DNA of 36,249 nt from JBGVSA01 sp047605765 (GTDB lineage: Bacteria > Pseudomonadota > Gammaproteobacteria > Burkholderiales > Rhodocyclaceae), in assembly GCA_047605765.1 (NCBI GenBank), contig JASGFB010000040.1, forward strand, positions 1 to 36,249. The letters are read 5' to 3'. Every line of letters starts with the position of its first letter. Positions within the stretch are counted from its first letter, which is position 1. Positions 5,944-12,699 of the stretch are shown here, one piece after another. Below the pieces are notes generated by a model that saw nothing but the letters and a program-made list of their open reading frames with translations, made no database searches and had not been told where the DNA came from. A program made the position numbers and the translations under genes.

Positions 5944-7440
5944 TCATTTTTCCGGCAAGGCCCCGCGATATTGCAGGGCCTCGGCCAGGTGCGCGGCGCC
6001 GATGACGTCGGCTTCGGCCATGTCGGCGAGCGTGCGTGCCACTTTCAGCGTGCGGCTGTAGGCGCGCCCCGATAGCCCCAGTCGTGCGATGGCGTGCCGC
6101 AGCAGCGTCACCGCCGCGTCGGCCAGCGGGCAATGACGTTCCAGACCGGCCGTATCCAGATGGGCGTTGGGCAAGCCCTGGCGCGTCGCCTGGCGGGCTG
6201 CCGCGCGCGCCACGCGCGCCCGCACCTCGGCCGTGCTCTCACCATCGGGCGCCGCTTGCAGGGCCTCGGCGCTCAGTGGCGCCACCTCCATGCACAGATC
6301 GATGCGGTCAAGCAGCGGCCCCGACAGTTTGCCGCGGTAGCGCGCCACGCGATCGGGCGTGCAGCGGCAGGCGCGCGTCGGGTGTCCGAGGTAGCCGCAG
6401 GGGCATGGATTCATGGCCGCTACCAACTGGAAGCGGGCGGGATAGGTCACCTGCTGCGCCACCCGCGATACGGTGATGTGGCCGGCCTCCAGCGGCTCAC
6501 GCAGGGCTTCGAGCACGCGCCGGTCGAACTCGGGCAGCTCGTCGAGGAACAGCACGCCGTGGTGGGCAAGAGAGATTTCACCCGGCCGCGGCTGCGTACC
6601 CCCACCGGTGAGCGCTGCCATGCTGGCCGAATGATGGGGCGCGCGATAGGGGCGTACGCGCCAGCGGCCGACGTCGAACGGCGCGACCAGCGATTGCAGC
6701 GCGGCGCATTCGAGCGCGGCTTCTTCGTCCAGTGGCGGCAGCAGGCCGGGCAGGCGGCTGGCCAGCATCGATTTGCCGGTGCCGGGCGGCCCGTACAGCA
6801 GGAGCGAATGGCGGCCGGCGGCGGCCACTTCGAGCATGCGGCGGGCCTGGCGCTGGCCTTTGACGTCGGCCAGATCCGGGTAGTGCGCGTGGCCATCGGG
6901 CGCGGTGGCGGTGAACGGCGCCAAGGGCACCTGGCCGTTCAGGTGTGCGGCCACTTCGAGCAGGCTGCGTGCGGCGAGGATCGACACGCCGCTGACCAGG
7001 GCGGCTTCGGGGGCGTTGTCGGCGGGCAGGATCAGCGTGCGGCCGGACTGGCGCGCGCGCCACGCCATGGCCAGCGCGCCGCGCACCGGACGCAGTTCGC
7101 CGGTGAGCGACAGTTCGCCGGCCATTTCATAGCGGGCGAGCTCCGGTGCACGGATCTGGTCCGATGCCACCAGCATGCCGATGGCAATGGGTAGATCGAA
7201 GCGGCCGCTTTCCTTGGGTAGATCGGCAGGCGCCAGGTTGACCGTGATGCGCCGCTGCGGAAATTCGAACTGGCTGGTGAGCAGGGCGGCGCGTACGCGG
7301 TCGCGGGCTTCTTTGACTTCGATGTCCGGCAGTCCCACCAGGGAGACGGCGGGCAGGCCTGTCCCCATGTGAACTTCGACGGTGACCTCTGGCGATTCCA
7401 TGCCGGCCAGAGCGCGGCTTTTGACGAGGGCGAGCGACAT
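5944..7440 (-). CDS. comM: YifB/ComM family Mg-chelatase-like AAA+ ATPase
   Basis: A 498-residue protein of normal family length. Order of domains: an N-terminal Lon-like ChlI fold (about 20-140, with HMGTGLPAVSLVGLPD and NLAPADLPKESGRFDLPIA), an AAA+ domain with Walker A GPPGTGKS (217-224) and Walker B VLFLDE (296-301), a cysteine cluster CPCGYLGHPTRACRC (346-360) and a C-terminal lid domain. In Vibrio and relatives ComM is a hexameric helicase that drives branch migration of incoming DNA during natural transformation. It is present in many non-competent species too, so competence cannot be inferred. The gene follows the DUF1835 gene in the opposite direction of nnrS, and its stop lies 12 nt from the nnrS stop. 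Confidence 0.93.
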   Translation of the reverse strand: MSLALVKSRALAGMESPEVTVEVHMGTGLPAVSLVGLPDIEVKEARDRVRAALLTSQFEFPQRRITVNLAPADLPKESGRFDLPIAIGMLVASDQIRAPELARYEMAGELSLTGELRPVRGALAMAWRARQSGRTLILPADNAPEAALVSGVSILAARSLLEVAAHLNGQVPLAPFTATAPDGHAHYPDLADVKGQRQARRMLEVAAAGRHSLLLYGPPGTGKSMLASRLPGLLPPLDEEAALECAALQSLVAPFDVGRWRVRPYRAPHHSASMAALTGGGTQPRPGEISLAHHGVLFLDELPEFDRRVLEALREPLEAGHITVSRVAQQVTYPARFQLVAAMNPCPCGYLGHPTRACRCTPDRVARYRGKLSGPLLDRIDLCMEVAPLSAEALQAAPDGESTAEVRARVARAAARQATRQGLPNAHLDTAGLERHCPLADAAVTLLRHAIARLGLSGRAYSRTLKVARTLADMAEADVIGAAHLAEALQYRGALPEK

Positions 7441-7497
7441 GCGCCGAGCATAGCGAGCGCGCTGGCCGATCCGGTTGACGTGAGGGGGCGTTGCCTT

Positions 7498-8463
7498 CTA
7501 AGGCAGCGTTGGCAGGTTCAGCTCCGGCGACCAGCGCCACAGGGCGCCATCGGGATGGACGCGTACGCCGCCGACCCAGCGTTCGCGCGGCGCGCAGCGC
7601 ATCCAATCGTATTCGCCCGCCAGCAGGGCACGGCCGGTCGGCGTGATCGCCACCTTGCCATCCTCACTCAGGTGCAGAGCGGGCTCGTCCGCGTTGGCCA
7701 GATCACGCAACGCCGCGAAGAACATCTGATCCCCCAGGAAAGGCAGGGGTTCGATGCGCGTGGCATCGCCGAACAATCGCGCCGCCGTGCGCTCACCCTC
7801 GGCCAGCGCAGTGAGCGCCACACGCTGGGTGAGCGAGAGGCCGTCGCGCAGCCAGGGGAGTTCCTGCAGATGGCGCGTCAGGGCCGCTCCCATGAAGGGC
7901 AGTGCCGGCGAAGGCGCCAGGTAGGGTGTCAGGGTGCGCGGATCGTCCGCGCACAGCGCCGGCCATACACCACGCGCCAGGGCGAACTGCTCGATGGTGA
8001 CGGTCTGCCGGCGTGGCCACAGGCTCGCCAGCGCCACCGCATCGAGCTGACCCAGGCCGATGAAGCGATCGATGCCGGGGTAACGGTCGATGCAGATCAG
8101 TTCGACGTCCACGTCCTGTCGCGTGGACAGGCGGTTGAGCAGGTAGGCCAGGATCAACTGGTCGTAGCTGTCATGTTCCAGCCACAACACCACGCGCGTT
8201 TCCGGGGCAATGGCCGTCAGCGCGGCGTACTGCGTGTGCAGCTTGTCTTGCAGGGCATCCGGCGCCAGGCCCAGATGCGATGACAGGTAATAGCCACGCA
8301 GGGCGGCCAGGTCGGCGCAGAGGGCCAGCGGCCCGATGCAGAACGGATCGGAGAACTCGATGAAGGGCGCGACAAAACCGGCACGGCGCAGATCCGCGTG
8401 GATGTCCGCGCCGCAACGGATATGACAGGTGGGACGCGCGCCATCGGGCGCCGGGTTTGCCAT
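7498..8463 (-). CDS. DUF1835 domain-containing protein
   Basis: A 321-residue soluble protein. The N-terminal part has CHIRCGADIHADLRRAGF and FSDPFCIGPLA (residues 13-46), the typical opening of DUF1835 proteins, followed by VVLWLEHDSYDQLILAYLL near 90-110. No catalytic motif of a known enzyme class is evident and the function of the family is unknown. The ATG at 8463 lies 9 nt after the ubiK stop, so the two are probably co-transcribed, and comM starts 57 nt downstream. No signal peptide or membrane segment is visible. The C-terminal third has a tryptophan-rich end (WMRCAPRERWVGGVRVHPDG) that looks like a small beta domain. Confidence 0.82.
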   Translation of the reverse strand: MANPAPDGARPTCHIRCGADIHADLRRAGFVAPFIEFSDPFCIGPLALCADLAALRGYYLSSHLGLAPDALQDKLHTQYAALTAIAPETRVVLWLEHDSYDQLILAYLLNRLSTRQDVDVELICIDRYPGIDRFIGLGQLDAVALASLWPRRQTVTIEQFALARGVWPALCADDPRTLTPYLAPSPALPFMGAALTRHLQELPWLRDGLSLTQRVALTALAEGERTAARLFGDATRIEPLPFLGDQMFFAALRDLANADEPALHLSEDGKVAITPTGRALLAGEYDWMRCAPRERWVGGVRVHPDGALWRWSPELNLPTLP

Positions 8464-8472
8464 GCGACCGGA

Positions 8473-8721
8473 TCAGGCCTTGGGCGTGAGCTTGCCTTCG
8501 AGCTCGGTGACGCGGGCTTCGAGCTGGGCCAGGCGCTCGCGCGTGCGGGCCAGGACTTCGCGCTGGATGTCGAATTCTTCGCGGCTGACCAGGTCGAGCT
8601 TGGAGAACGCGCCCGCCAGCAGTGCCTTGGCGTTCTTTTCGATGTCCTTGGCGGGGCTGTTGGCCAGCATTTCGGAAAACTTGGCGCTGACGTCATCGAA
8701 CAGCTTGCTATTGAGGGCCAT
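8473..8721 (-). CDS. ubiK: Ubiquinone biosynthesis accessory factor UbiK (YqiC/BMFP family)
   Basis: An 82-residue protein of the YqiC/BMFP family. The first half, with FDDVSAKFSEMLANSPAKD, forms an amphipathic membrane-associating region; the second half, from about residue 45 (EEFDIQREVLARTRERLAQL), has the heptad pattern of a coiled coil that trimerises. UbiK assists the Ubi complex in aerobic ubiquinone synthesis. A Shine-Dalgarno AAGGAG lies just upstream of the ATG at 8721 on the minus strand. It is the first gene of ubiK-DUF1835 and is divergent from the porin-glnK-amtB operon. In this order ubiK often sits near comM/yifB and glnK, so the arrangement is ordinary. Confidence 0.9.
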   Translation of the reverse strand: MALNSKLFDDVSAKFSEMLANSPAKDIEKNAKALLAGAFSKLDLVSREEFDIQREVLARTRERLAQLEARVTELEGKLTPKA

Positions 8722-8813
8722 GGCGATGCTCCTTGAAACAATGTCCAGGCGAGTCTAGCACGGCCTGCCGATGCCCTCCGTCGGCGCCCGTCATGCGGCG
8801 CATTTCCACAAAA

Positions 8814-8828
8814 GCACCAACATGGTGC
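8814..8828. promoter_or_regulatory. NtrC binding site (enhancer)
   Basis: A perfect 6-3-6 palindrome, GCACCA-ACA-TGGTGC, equal to the NtrC consensus GCACCANNNTGGTGC. It is centred about 130 bp before the expected start of the sigma-54 promoter at 8925, a usual enhancer distance. Two weaker half-site-like copies, TGCACC at 8832 and TGCACCA at 8857, lie between it and the promoter and could be secondary sites. Confidence 0.85.
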
Positions 8829-8924
8829 GCCTGCACCCCAGTGAGGACCCTGTCCTTGCACCAAATTTACGCGTGCCCTGATCGAATCGCGCCGAGCCCC
8901 CATTTTTCATGCCGTTCGGGTGGG

Positions 8925-8941
8925 TGGCATGAATCCCGCTT
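8925..8941 (+). promoter_or_regulatory. Sigma-54 promoter of the porin-glnK-amtB operon
   Basis: TGGCATGAATCCCGCTT has the invariant GG (8926-8927) and GC (8938-8939) exactly 10 nt apart, as required for RpoN promoters, and matches TGGCAY-N6-GCTT in the flanks. It lies 48 nt before the porin ATG and downstream of an NtrC site, so the operon should be switched on under nitrogen limitation. Confidence 0.85.
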
Positions 8942-8988
8942 AAGGGGATTCGCCCCGTTTCTCACTCTTTAATTCCAGGAGCCATGCA

Positions 8989-9765
8989 ATGCGCAAATCC
9001 ATCATCGCCGCGTCGCTGTTGTCGGCATTCGTGACGGTCCCGGCCTTCGCACAGGAAGCGCCGAAAGAGCCGTACACGTTCACCGCCAACGTTTCGCTGG
9101 CGTCCGAGTACACCTACCGCGGTATCGGGCAGACGAACCGCAAGCCGGCTATTCAAGGCGGCTTCGACTTCGCCCATGAAAGCGGCGTGTATGTCGGGAC
9201 GTGGGCTTCGAACGTGAGTTGGCTGTCCGACCAGGGTTCCGCTGGCGCGACGCCGATCAGCAACAGCATGGAATGGGACTTCTACGGCGGCTACAAGATG
9301 ACGGCCGGCCCGATCGGCCTGGATTTCGGCGTGCTGACGTATTACTACCCGGGCACCTACCCGAACGGTTTCACCAGCCCGAATACGACTGAACTGTACG
9401 CCGCCGCTTCGTGGGAATGGCTGACGTTCAAGTATTCGTATGCGCTGACCAATCTGTTCGGCGCCAAGACGCCTGACGGTGGCGACACCAACGGCAGCGC
9501 CTACTACGACCTGACGGCCTCGGTGCCCGTTGGTGCAGGGTTCAATGTGATCGGTCATGTCGGCTACCAAGATGTGAAGGACTTTTCCGATGCGTCGTAC
9601 ACCGATTGGAAGCTTGGCGTGACCAAGGACTTCGTCGGCGTGAGCTGGGGCCTGTCGTACATCGGCACCAACGCCAAGGGCGACGAGGGCCAGTTCTATC
9701 GCAACGCCCACGGCAAGGATCTGGGTAAAGACCGCATCGTGCTGACCGCGACCAAGACTTTCTAA
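8989..9765 (+). CDS. TorF family putative outer-membrane porin (Gcw_chp family)
   Basis: A 258-residue protein with a signal peptide MRKSIIAASLLSAFVTVPAFA, cleaved before QE. The mature part opens FTANVSLASEYTYRGIGQT, the sequence typical of the TorF/Gcw_chp family, and alternates short aromatic-rich beta strands through to a C-terminal phenylalanine (TATKTF), the mark of an outer-membrane beta barrel. It probably lets small nitrogen solutes cross the outer membrane. It is the first gene of the NtrC/sigma-54 operon with glnK and amtB, 49 nt before glnK. The Shine-Dalgarno AGGAG is strong. That the substrate is ammonium or urea is only an inference from the neighbours. Confidence 0.88.
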   Translation: MRKSIIAASLLSAFVTVPAFAQEAPKEPYTFTANVSLASEYTYRGIGQTNRKPAIQGGFDFAHESGVYVGTWASNVSWLSDQGSAGATPISNSMEWDFYGGYKMTAGPIGLDFGVLTYYYPGTYPNGFTSPNTTELYAAASWEWLTFKYSYALTNLFGAKTPDGGDTNGSAYYDLTASVPVGAGFNVIGHVGYQDVKDFSDASYTDWKLGVTKDFVGVSWGLSYIGTNAKGDEGQFYRNAHGKDLGKDRIVLTATKTF

Positions 9766-9776
9766 ACCCGTAACGA

Positions 9777-9799
9777 GGCGCGGCACACGGGGCCGCGCC
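9777..9799 (+). other. Intercistronic hairpin between porin gene and glnK
   Basis: Perfect 8-bp stem GGCGCGGC (9777-9784) and GCCGCGCC (9792-9799) with a 7-nt loop, no T tract after it. It lies 12 nt after the porin stop and ends 15 nt before the glnK ATG. It could protect the upstream message or mark a processing site and so set the ratio of porin to GlnK/AmtB. Confidence 0.6.
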
Positions 9800-9814
9800 A
9801 TTCGAGGAGCCGCC

Positions 9815-10153
9815 ATGAAATTCGTTACAGCCATCATCAAGCCGTTCAAGCTCGACGAGGTGCGTGAAGCACTGTCGGCGATCGGCGTGCAAGGCGTGAC
9901 CGTGACCGAAGTGAAGGGCTTCGGTCGTCAGAAGGGTCATACCGAGCTCTACCGTGGTGCGGAGTACGTCGTCGACTTTCTCCCCAAGGTCAAGATCGAA
10001 GTCGCCATCGACGATGGCCTGCTCGATCAGGTGATCGAGGCCATCGAGAAGTCCGCCAACACCGGCAAGATCGGTGACGGCAAGATCTTTGTGTTCGACC
10101 TGCTGCAAGCCATTCGCATCCGTACCGGTGAGACCGGCGCTGACGCTCTCTGA
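9815..10153 (+). CDS. glnK: P-II family nitrogen regulatory protein GlnK
   Basis: A 112-residue P-II protein of standard length. It begins MKFVTAIIKPFKLDEVREAL and has the T-loop with the uridylylation site Tyr51 in the context ELYRGAEYVVDFLPK, the B-loop TGKIGDGKIFV and the C-loop IRIRTGETG. The trimer senses ATP/ADP and 2-oxoglutarate, is uridylylated by GlnD under nitrogen shortage, and in its unmodified form docks on AmtB and closes the ammonium channel. The position just before amtB identifies it as GlnK rather than GlnB. The Shine-Dalgarno GAGGAG is strong. It is the middle gene of the NtrC-controlled operon. Confidence 0.97.
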   Translation: MKFVTAIIKPFKLDEVREALSAIGVQGVTVTEVKGFGRQKGHTELYRGAEYVVDFLPKVKIEVAIDDGLLDQVIEAIEKSANTGKIGDGKIFVFDLLQAIRIRTGETGADAL

Positions 10154-10168
10154 TCTGGAGATTTGAAA

Positions 10169-11572
10169 ATGAAAAAGCTATTCGCCATCTGTCTGACGGC
10201 GCTCGCGCTTGGCTTGTCGGCCGGTACGGCCCTGGCCCAGGACGCGTCCGCTCCGGCAGTAGAGGCTCCGGCGGCGGCCGCGCCCGCCGCCGCTACACCT
10301 GATGCCGCCGCACCCGCCGCCGCCGAAGCAAAGCCCGAAGCCACGGTCAACAAGGGCGACACCGCCTGGATGCTGACCTCCACGATGCTGGTCGTGCTGA
10401 TGACGGTGCCGGGCCTGGCGCTGTTCTACGGCGGTCTCGTGCGTTCCAAGAACATGCTGTCGGTGCTGATGCAGGTGCTGATGGTCTTCTCGCTGATCAT
10501 CGTGCTGTGGGTGATCTATGGCTACAGCCTGGTGTTCACCGAGAGCAGCCCGATCATCGGTACGCTGAGCAAGCTGTTCCTCTCGGGCGTGACCGTCGAG
10601 ACGCTGGCCGACACCTTTACGCCGACGGCCAAGTTGCCTGAAATGGTCTTCGTGGCCTTCCAGTCGACCTTCGCAGGCATCACCTGCGCGCTGATCGCCG
10701 GCAGCTTCGCCGAGCGCATCAAGTTCTCGGCCGTGCTGCTGTTCTCGGCCCTGTGGTTCACCATCAGCTACATCCCCATCGCCCACATGGTGTGGGGCCC
10801 GGGCGGTTACCTGCTGGGCAAGGGCGCGCTGGACTTCGCTGGCGGCACGGTGGTGCACATCAACGCCGGCGTGGCCGGTCTGGTGGGTGCCTACATGCTC
10901 GGCAAGCGCATTGGCTACGGCCGTGAATCGATGGCCCCGCACTCGCTGACGCTGACCATGGTCGGTGCCTCGCTGCTGTGGGTGGGCTGGTTCGGTTTCA
11001 ACGCCGGCTCCAACCTGGAAGCGACCGCTGGCGCCGCGCTGGCCTTCCTGAACACGCTGGTGGCGACTGCCGCCGCTGCGCTGGCCTGGTCGGTTGGTGA
11101 AGCCGTCGTCAAGGGCAAGCCCTCGATGTTGGGTGCTGCGTCGGGTGCCGTCGCCGGTCTGGTGGCGATCACCCCGGCCTGCGGTACCGTCGGCCCGATG
11201 GGTTCGATCGTGATCGGCCTGCTGGCGGGCTTCATCTGCCTGTGGGGCGTGTCGAGCCTGAAGCGCATGCTCGGCGCCGACGACGCACTGGACGTGTTCG
11301 GTGTCCACGGCGTGGGCGGCATTCTGGGCGCGCTGCTGACCGGCGTATTCACCTCGCCGTCGCTGGGTGGCACGGGCGCCGCTGAATTCTCGATCGGTCA
11401 CCAAGTCGGCGTGCAAGCGCTGGGCGTGGTCATCTCGCTGGTCTGGAGCGGGATCGCCGCCGCCATCTGCTACAAGGTCACCGACATGCTGGTCGGCCTG
11501 CGTGTGGCCGAGGATGAAGAACGTGAAGGCCTGGATGTGACCAGCCACGGCGAACAGGCTTACCACTATTGA
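10169..11572 (+). CDS. amtB: Ammonium transporter AmtB
   Basis: A 467-residue ammonium channel. It has an N-terminal signal sequence (MKKLFAICLTALALGLSAG...ALA) and then an alanine/proline-rich linker of about 30 residues before the first channel helix. About eleven transmembrane helices follow. Channel marks include GLALFYGGLVRSKNMLS, the membrane histidine in YIPIAHMVWGPGGYL and the one in DVFGVHGVGGILGALLTGVF, which correspond to the paired pore histidines. The start is the ATG at 10169 with GGAG 8 nt upstream; an in-frame TTG two codons earlier is less likely. The long Ala/Pro linker after the signal is a feature seen in many proteobacterial AmtB precursors. It ends the operon before a strong terminator. 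Confidence 0.96.
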   Translation: MKKLFAICLTALALGLSAGTALAQDASAPAVEAPAAAAPAAATPDAAAPAAAEAKPEATVNKGDTAWMLTSTMLVVLMTVPGLALFYGGLVRSKNMLSVLMQVLMVFSLIIVLWVIYGYSLVFTESSPIIGTLSKLFLSGVTVETLADTFTPTAKLPEMVFVAFQSTFAGITCALIAGSFAERIKFSAVLLFSALWFTISYIPIAHMVWGPGGYLLGKGALDFAGGTVVHINAGVAGLVGAYMLGKRIGYGRESMAPHSLTLTMVGASLLWVGWFGFNAGSNLEATAGAALAFLNTLVATAAAALAWSVGEAVVKGKPSMLGAASGAVAGLVAITPACGTVGPMGSIVIGLLAGFICLWGVSSLKRMLGADDALDVFGVHGVGGILGALLTGVFTSPSLGGTGAAEFSIGHQVGVQALGVVISLVWSGIAAAICYKVTDMLVGLRVAEDEEREGLDVTSHGEQAYHY

Positions 11573-11602
11573 TGTGATCAGGGTCCGCATTGCGGATTCT
11601 TG

Positions 11603-11632
11603 GGGCGCCCCCTCACCGGGGCGCCCTTTTTT
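11603..11632 (+). terminator. Rho-independent terminator of the porin-glnK-amtB operon
   Basis: Perfect 9-bp GC-only stem GGGCGCCCC (11603-11611) and GGGGCGCCC (11618-11626), 6-nt loop, followed by six T (11627-11632). It starts 31 nt after the amtB stop. Confidence 0.92.
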
Positions 11633-11652
11633 GTTGACCGGCCGCAGGCTGT

Positions 11653-11658
11653 TAGAAT
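11653..11658 (+). promoter_or_regulatory. Probable -10 element for the FMN riboswitch-ribB transcript
   Basis: TAGAAT in the context CTGTTAGAATCC, just before the FMN aptamer, would start RNA near 11665. The -35 is unclear: TTGACC at 11634 is only 13 bp away, and the 17-bp position falls in the T tract of the amtB terminator. Confidence 0.5.
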
Positions 11659-11664
11659 CCGCCT

Positions 11665-11812
11665 TCGTCTTCGGGGCGGGGTGAGATTCCCCACCGGCGG
11701 TAGGTGGCGCTGCGGCGCCGCGAGCCCGCGAGCGCCTGCCTTTCATGGGGCAGGGTCAGCAGATCTGGTCAGAAGCCAGAGCCGACGGTCATAGTCCGGA
11801 TGAAAGAAGATG
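11665..11812 (+). ncRNA. FMN riboswitch (RFN element)
   Basis: The conserved core of the FMN aptamer is clear: TCGGGGCGGGGTGAGATTCC near 11671 with CCCACCGGCGGTA, then AGCCCGCGAGCG, a variable stem, GGTCAGCAGATCTGGT, and finally CCAGAGCCGACGGTCATAG followed by TCCGGATGAAAGAAGA near 11796-11811. The six-stem arrangement can be laid out by eye. It binds flavin mononucleotide and turns down riboflavin synthesis. It lies about 207 nt before ribB, so the expression platform occupies the space between them. Confidence 0.96.
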
Positions 11813-11950
11813 AAGCGCACGCGGTGTCCGAATGGCGCCGCGCGCGTTGTCGCACAGCGCCTGGCGCATGCGGCGTGTCGTCCCTGCGGCCAGCGGCCGT
11901 GGCGGCGGGCCTGCCCGTGCGCGCGGCCCGTTGTTGACCGTGCGGCCTGC

Positions 11951-12018
11951 CGGCGCCATGGGGCGCCGTCGCACGTCATGCCCTGAAACGTTTCCCAAGA
12001 CTCACAGGAGAACGTTTC
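11951..12018 (+). promoter_or_regulatory. Riboswitch expression platform with hairpin holding the ribB Shine-Dalgarno
   Basis: Two hairpins lie between the aptamer and ribB. The first is CGGCGCC (11951-11957) with GGCGCCG (11962-11968), loop ATGG. The second pairs GAAACGTT (11985-11992) with AACGTTTC (12011-12018), which ends at the base before the GTG start; the Shine-Dalgarno AGGAG (12006-12010) is inside its 18-nt loop. There is no T tract, so control is more likely at translation or through Rho than by intrinsic termination. The regulatory role is inferred. The rest of 11813-11950 shows no clear element or gene. Confidence 0.55.
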
Positions 12019-12693
12019 GTGTCCGATACCCTGGTTGTTCCCGCTGTCCCCGCCGCGCTCGATGCGGTTCCCTTGCTGCCTGACGACGTGCGTGCGCGTG
12101 TCGAGGCGGCGCTCGCCGCCATGCGCCGTGGCACCCCGGTGGTGCTGTGCGATGACGATGATCGCGAAAACGAAGCCGATCTGATCGTCGCGGCCGAACG
12201 CCTCGACGTCCCCACGATGGCGATGCTCATCCGCGAGTGCAGCGGCATCGTGTGCCTGTGCATCACGCCGGTGCATGCCAGCGCCCTGGGCCTGCGCCCT
12301 ATGGTGGAACACAATCGCAGCCGCTTCAGCACGGCGTTCACCGTCACCATCGAGGCGCGCGAAGGCGTGCGCACCGGCGTGTCCGCCGCCGATCGCGTGC
12401 GCACCATCGAGGCTGCCGTGTCAGGGGGCCGCGAAGACATCGTCAGCCCCGGCCACATCTTTCCGCTCATCGCGCGCGCCGGTGGCGTGCTGGAGCGCCG
12501 CGGTCATACCGAGGGCTCGGTCGACCTGGCGCGCCTGGCCGGTTTGCGCCCGGCGGCGGTGCTGTGCGAACTGATGAATGCCGACGGCAGCATGATGACG
12601 GGTGACGCGCTGGCGCATTTCGCGCAAGAACGCGGGCTGCCGATGCTGACCATCGAAGAGCTGGTGCTCTATCGCGAAGCCTGCGGCATCTAG
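12019..12693 (+). CDS. ribB: 3,4-dihydroxy-2-butanone-4-phosphate synthase RibB
   Basis: A 224-residue monofunctional DHBP synthase, which converts ribulose 5-phosphate to the four-carbon precursor of riboflavin. The catalytic acidic loop is seen as CDDDDRENEADLIVAAE (near residue 45), with FTVTIEAREGVRTGVSAADR and the C-terminal GHTEGSVDLARLAGL, all diagnostic for the family. No GTP cyclohydrolase II domain follows, so it is RibB and not a RibBA fusion. The start is a GTG with AGGAG 8 nt upstream. It is preceded by an FMN riboswitch, so the end product represses it. The gene faces ugpC, and their stop codons are only 6 nt apart with no terminator between. Confidence 0.95.
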   Translation: MSDTLVVPAVPAALDAVPLLPDDVRARVEAALAAMRRGTPVVLCDDDDRENEADLIVAAERLDVPTMAMLIRECSGIVCLCITPVHASALGLRPMVEHNRSRFSTAFTVTIEAREGVRTGVSAADRVRTIEAAVSGGREDIVSPGHIFPLIARAGGVLERRGHTEGSVDLARLAGLRPAAVLCELMNADGSMMTGDALAHFAQERGLPMLTIEELVLYREACGI

Positions 12694-12699
12694 CGTCGT

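Noticed and set aside
11634..11658. TTGACC and TAGAAT as a full sigma-70 promoter for ribB.
   Set aside because: The spacer is only 13 bp; the -10 was kept as probable, but the -35 was not accepted.
10178..11746. A 522-codon minus-strand frame over amtB and into the riboswitch.
   Set aside because: It is the antisense of amtB with His/Gln/Arg-rich composition, and it crosses the terminator and FMN aptamer.
11704..11937. A 77-codon plus-strand frame running through the FMN aptamer.
   Set aside because: The RNA structure explains the sequence, and the frame has no ribosome site and no protein-like composition.
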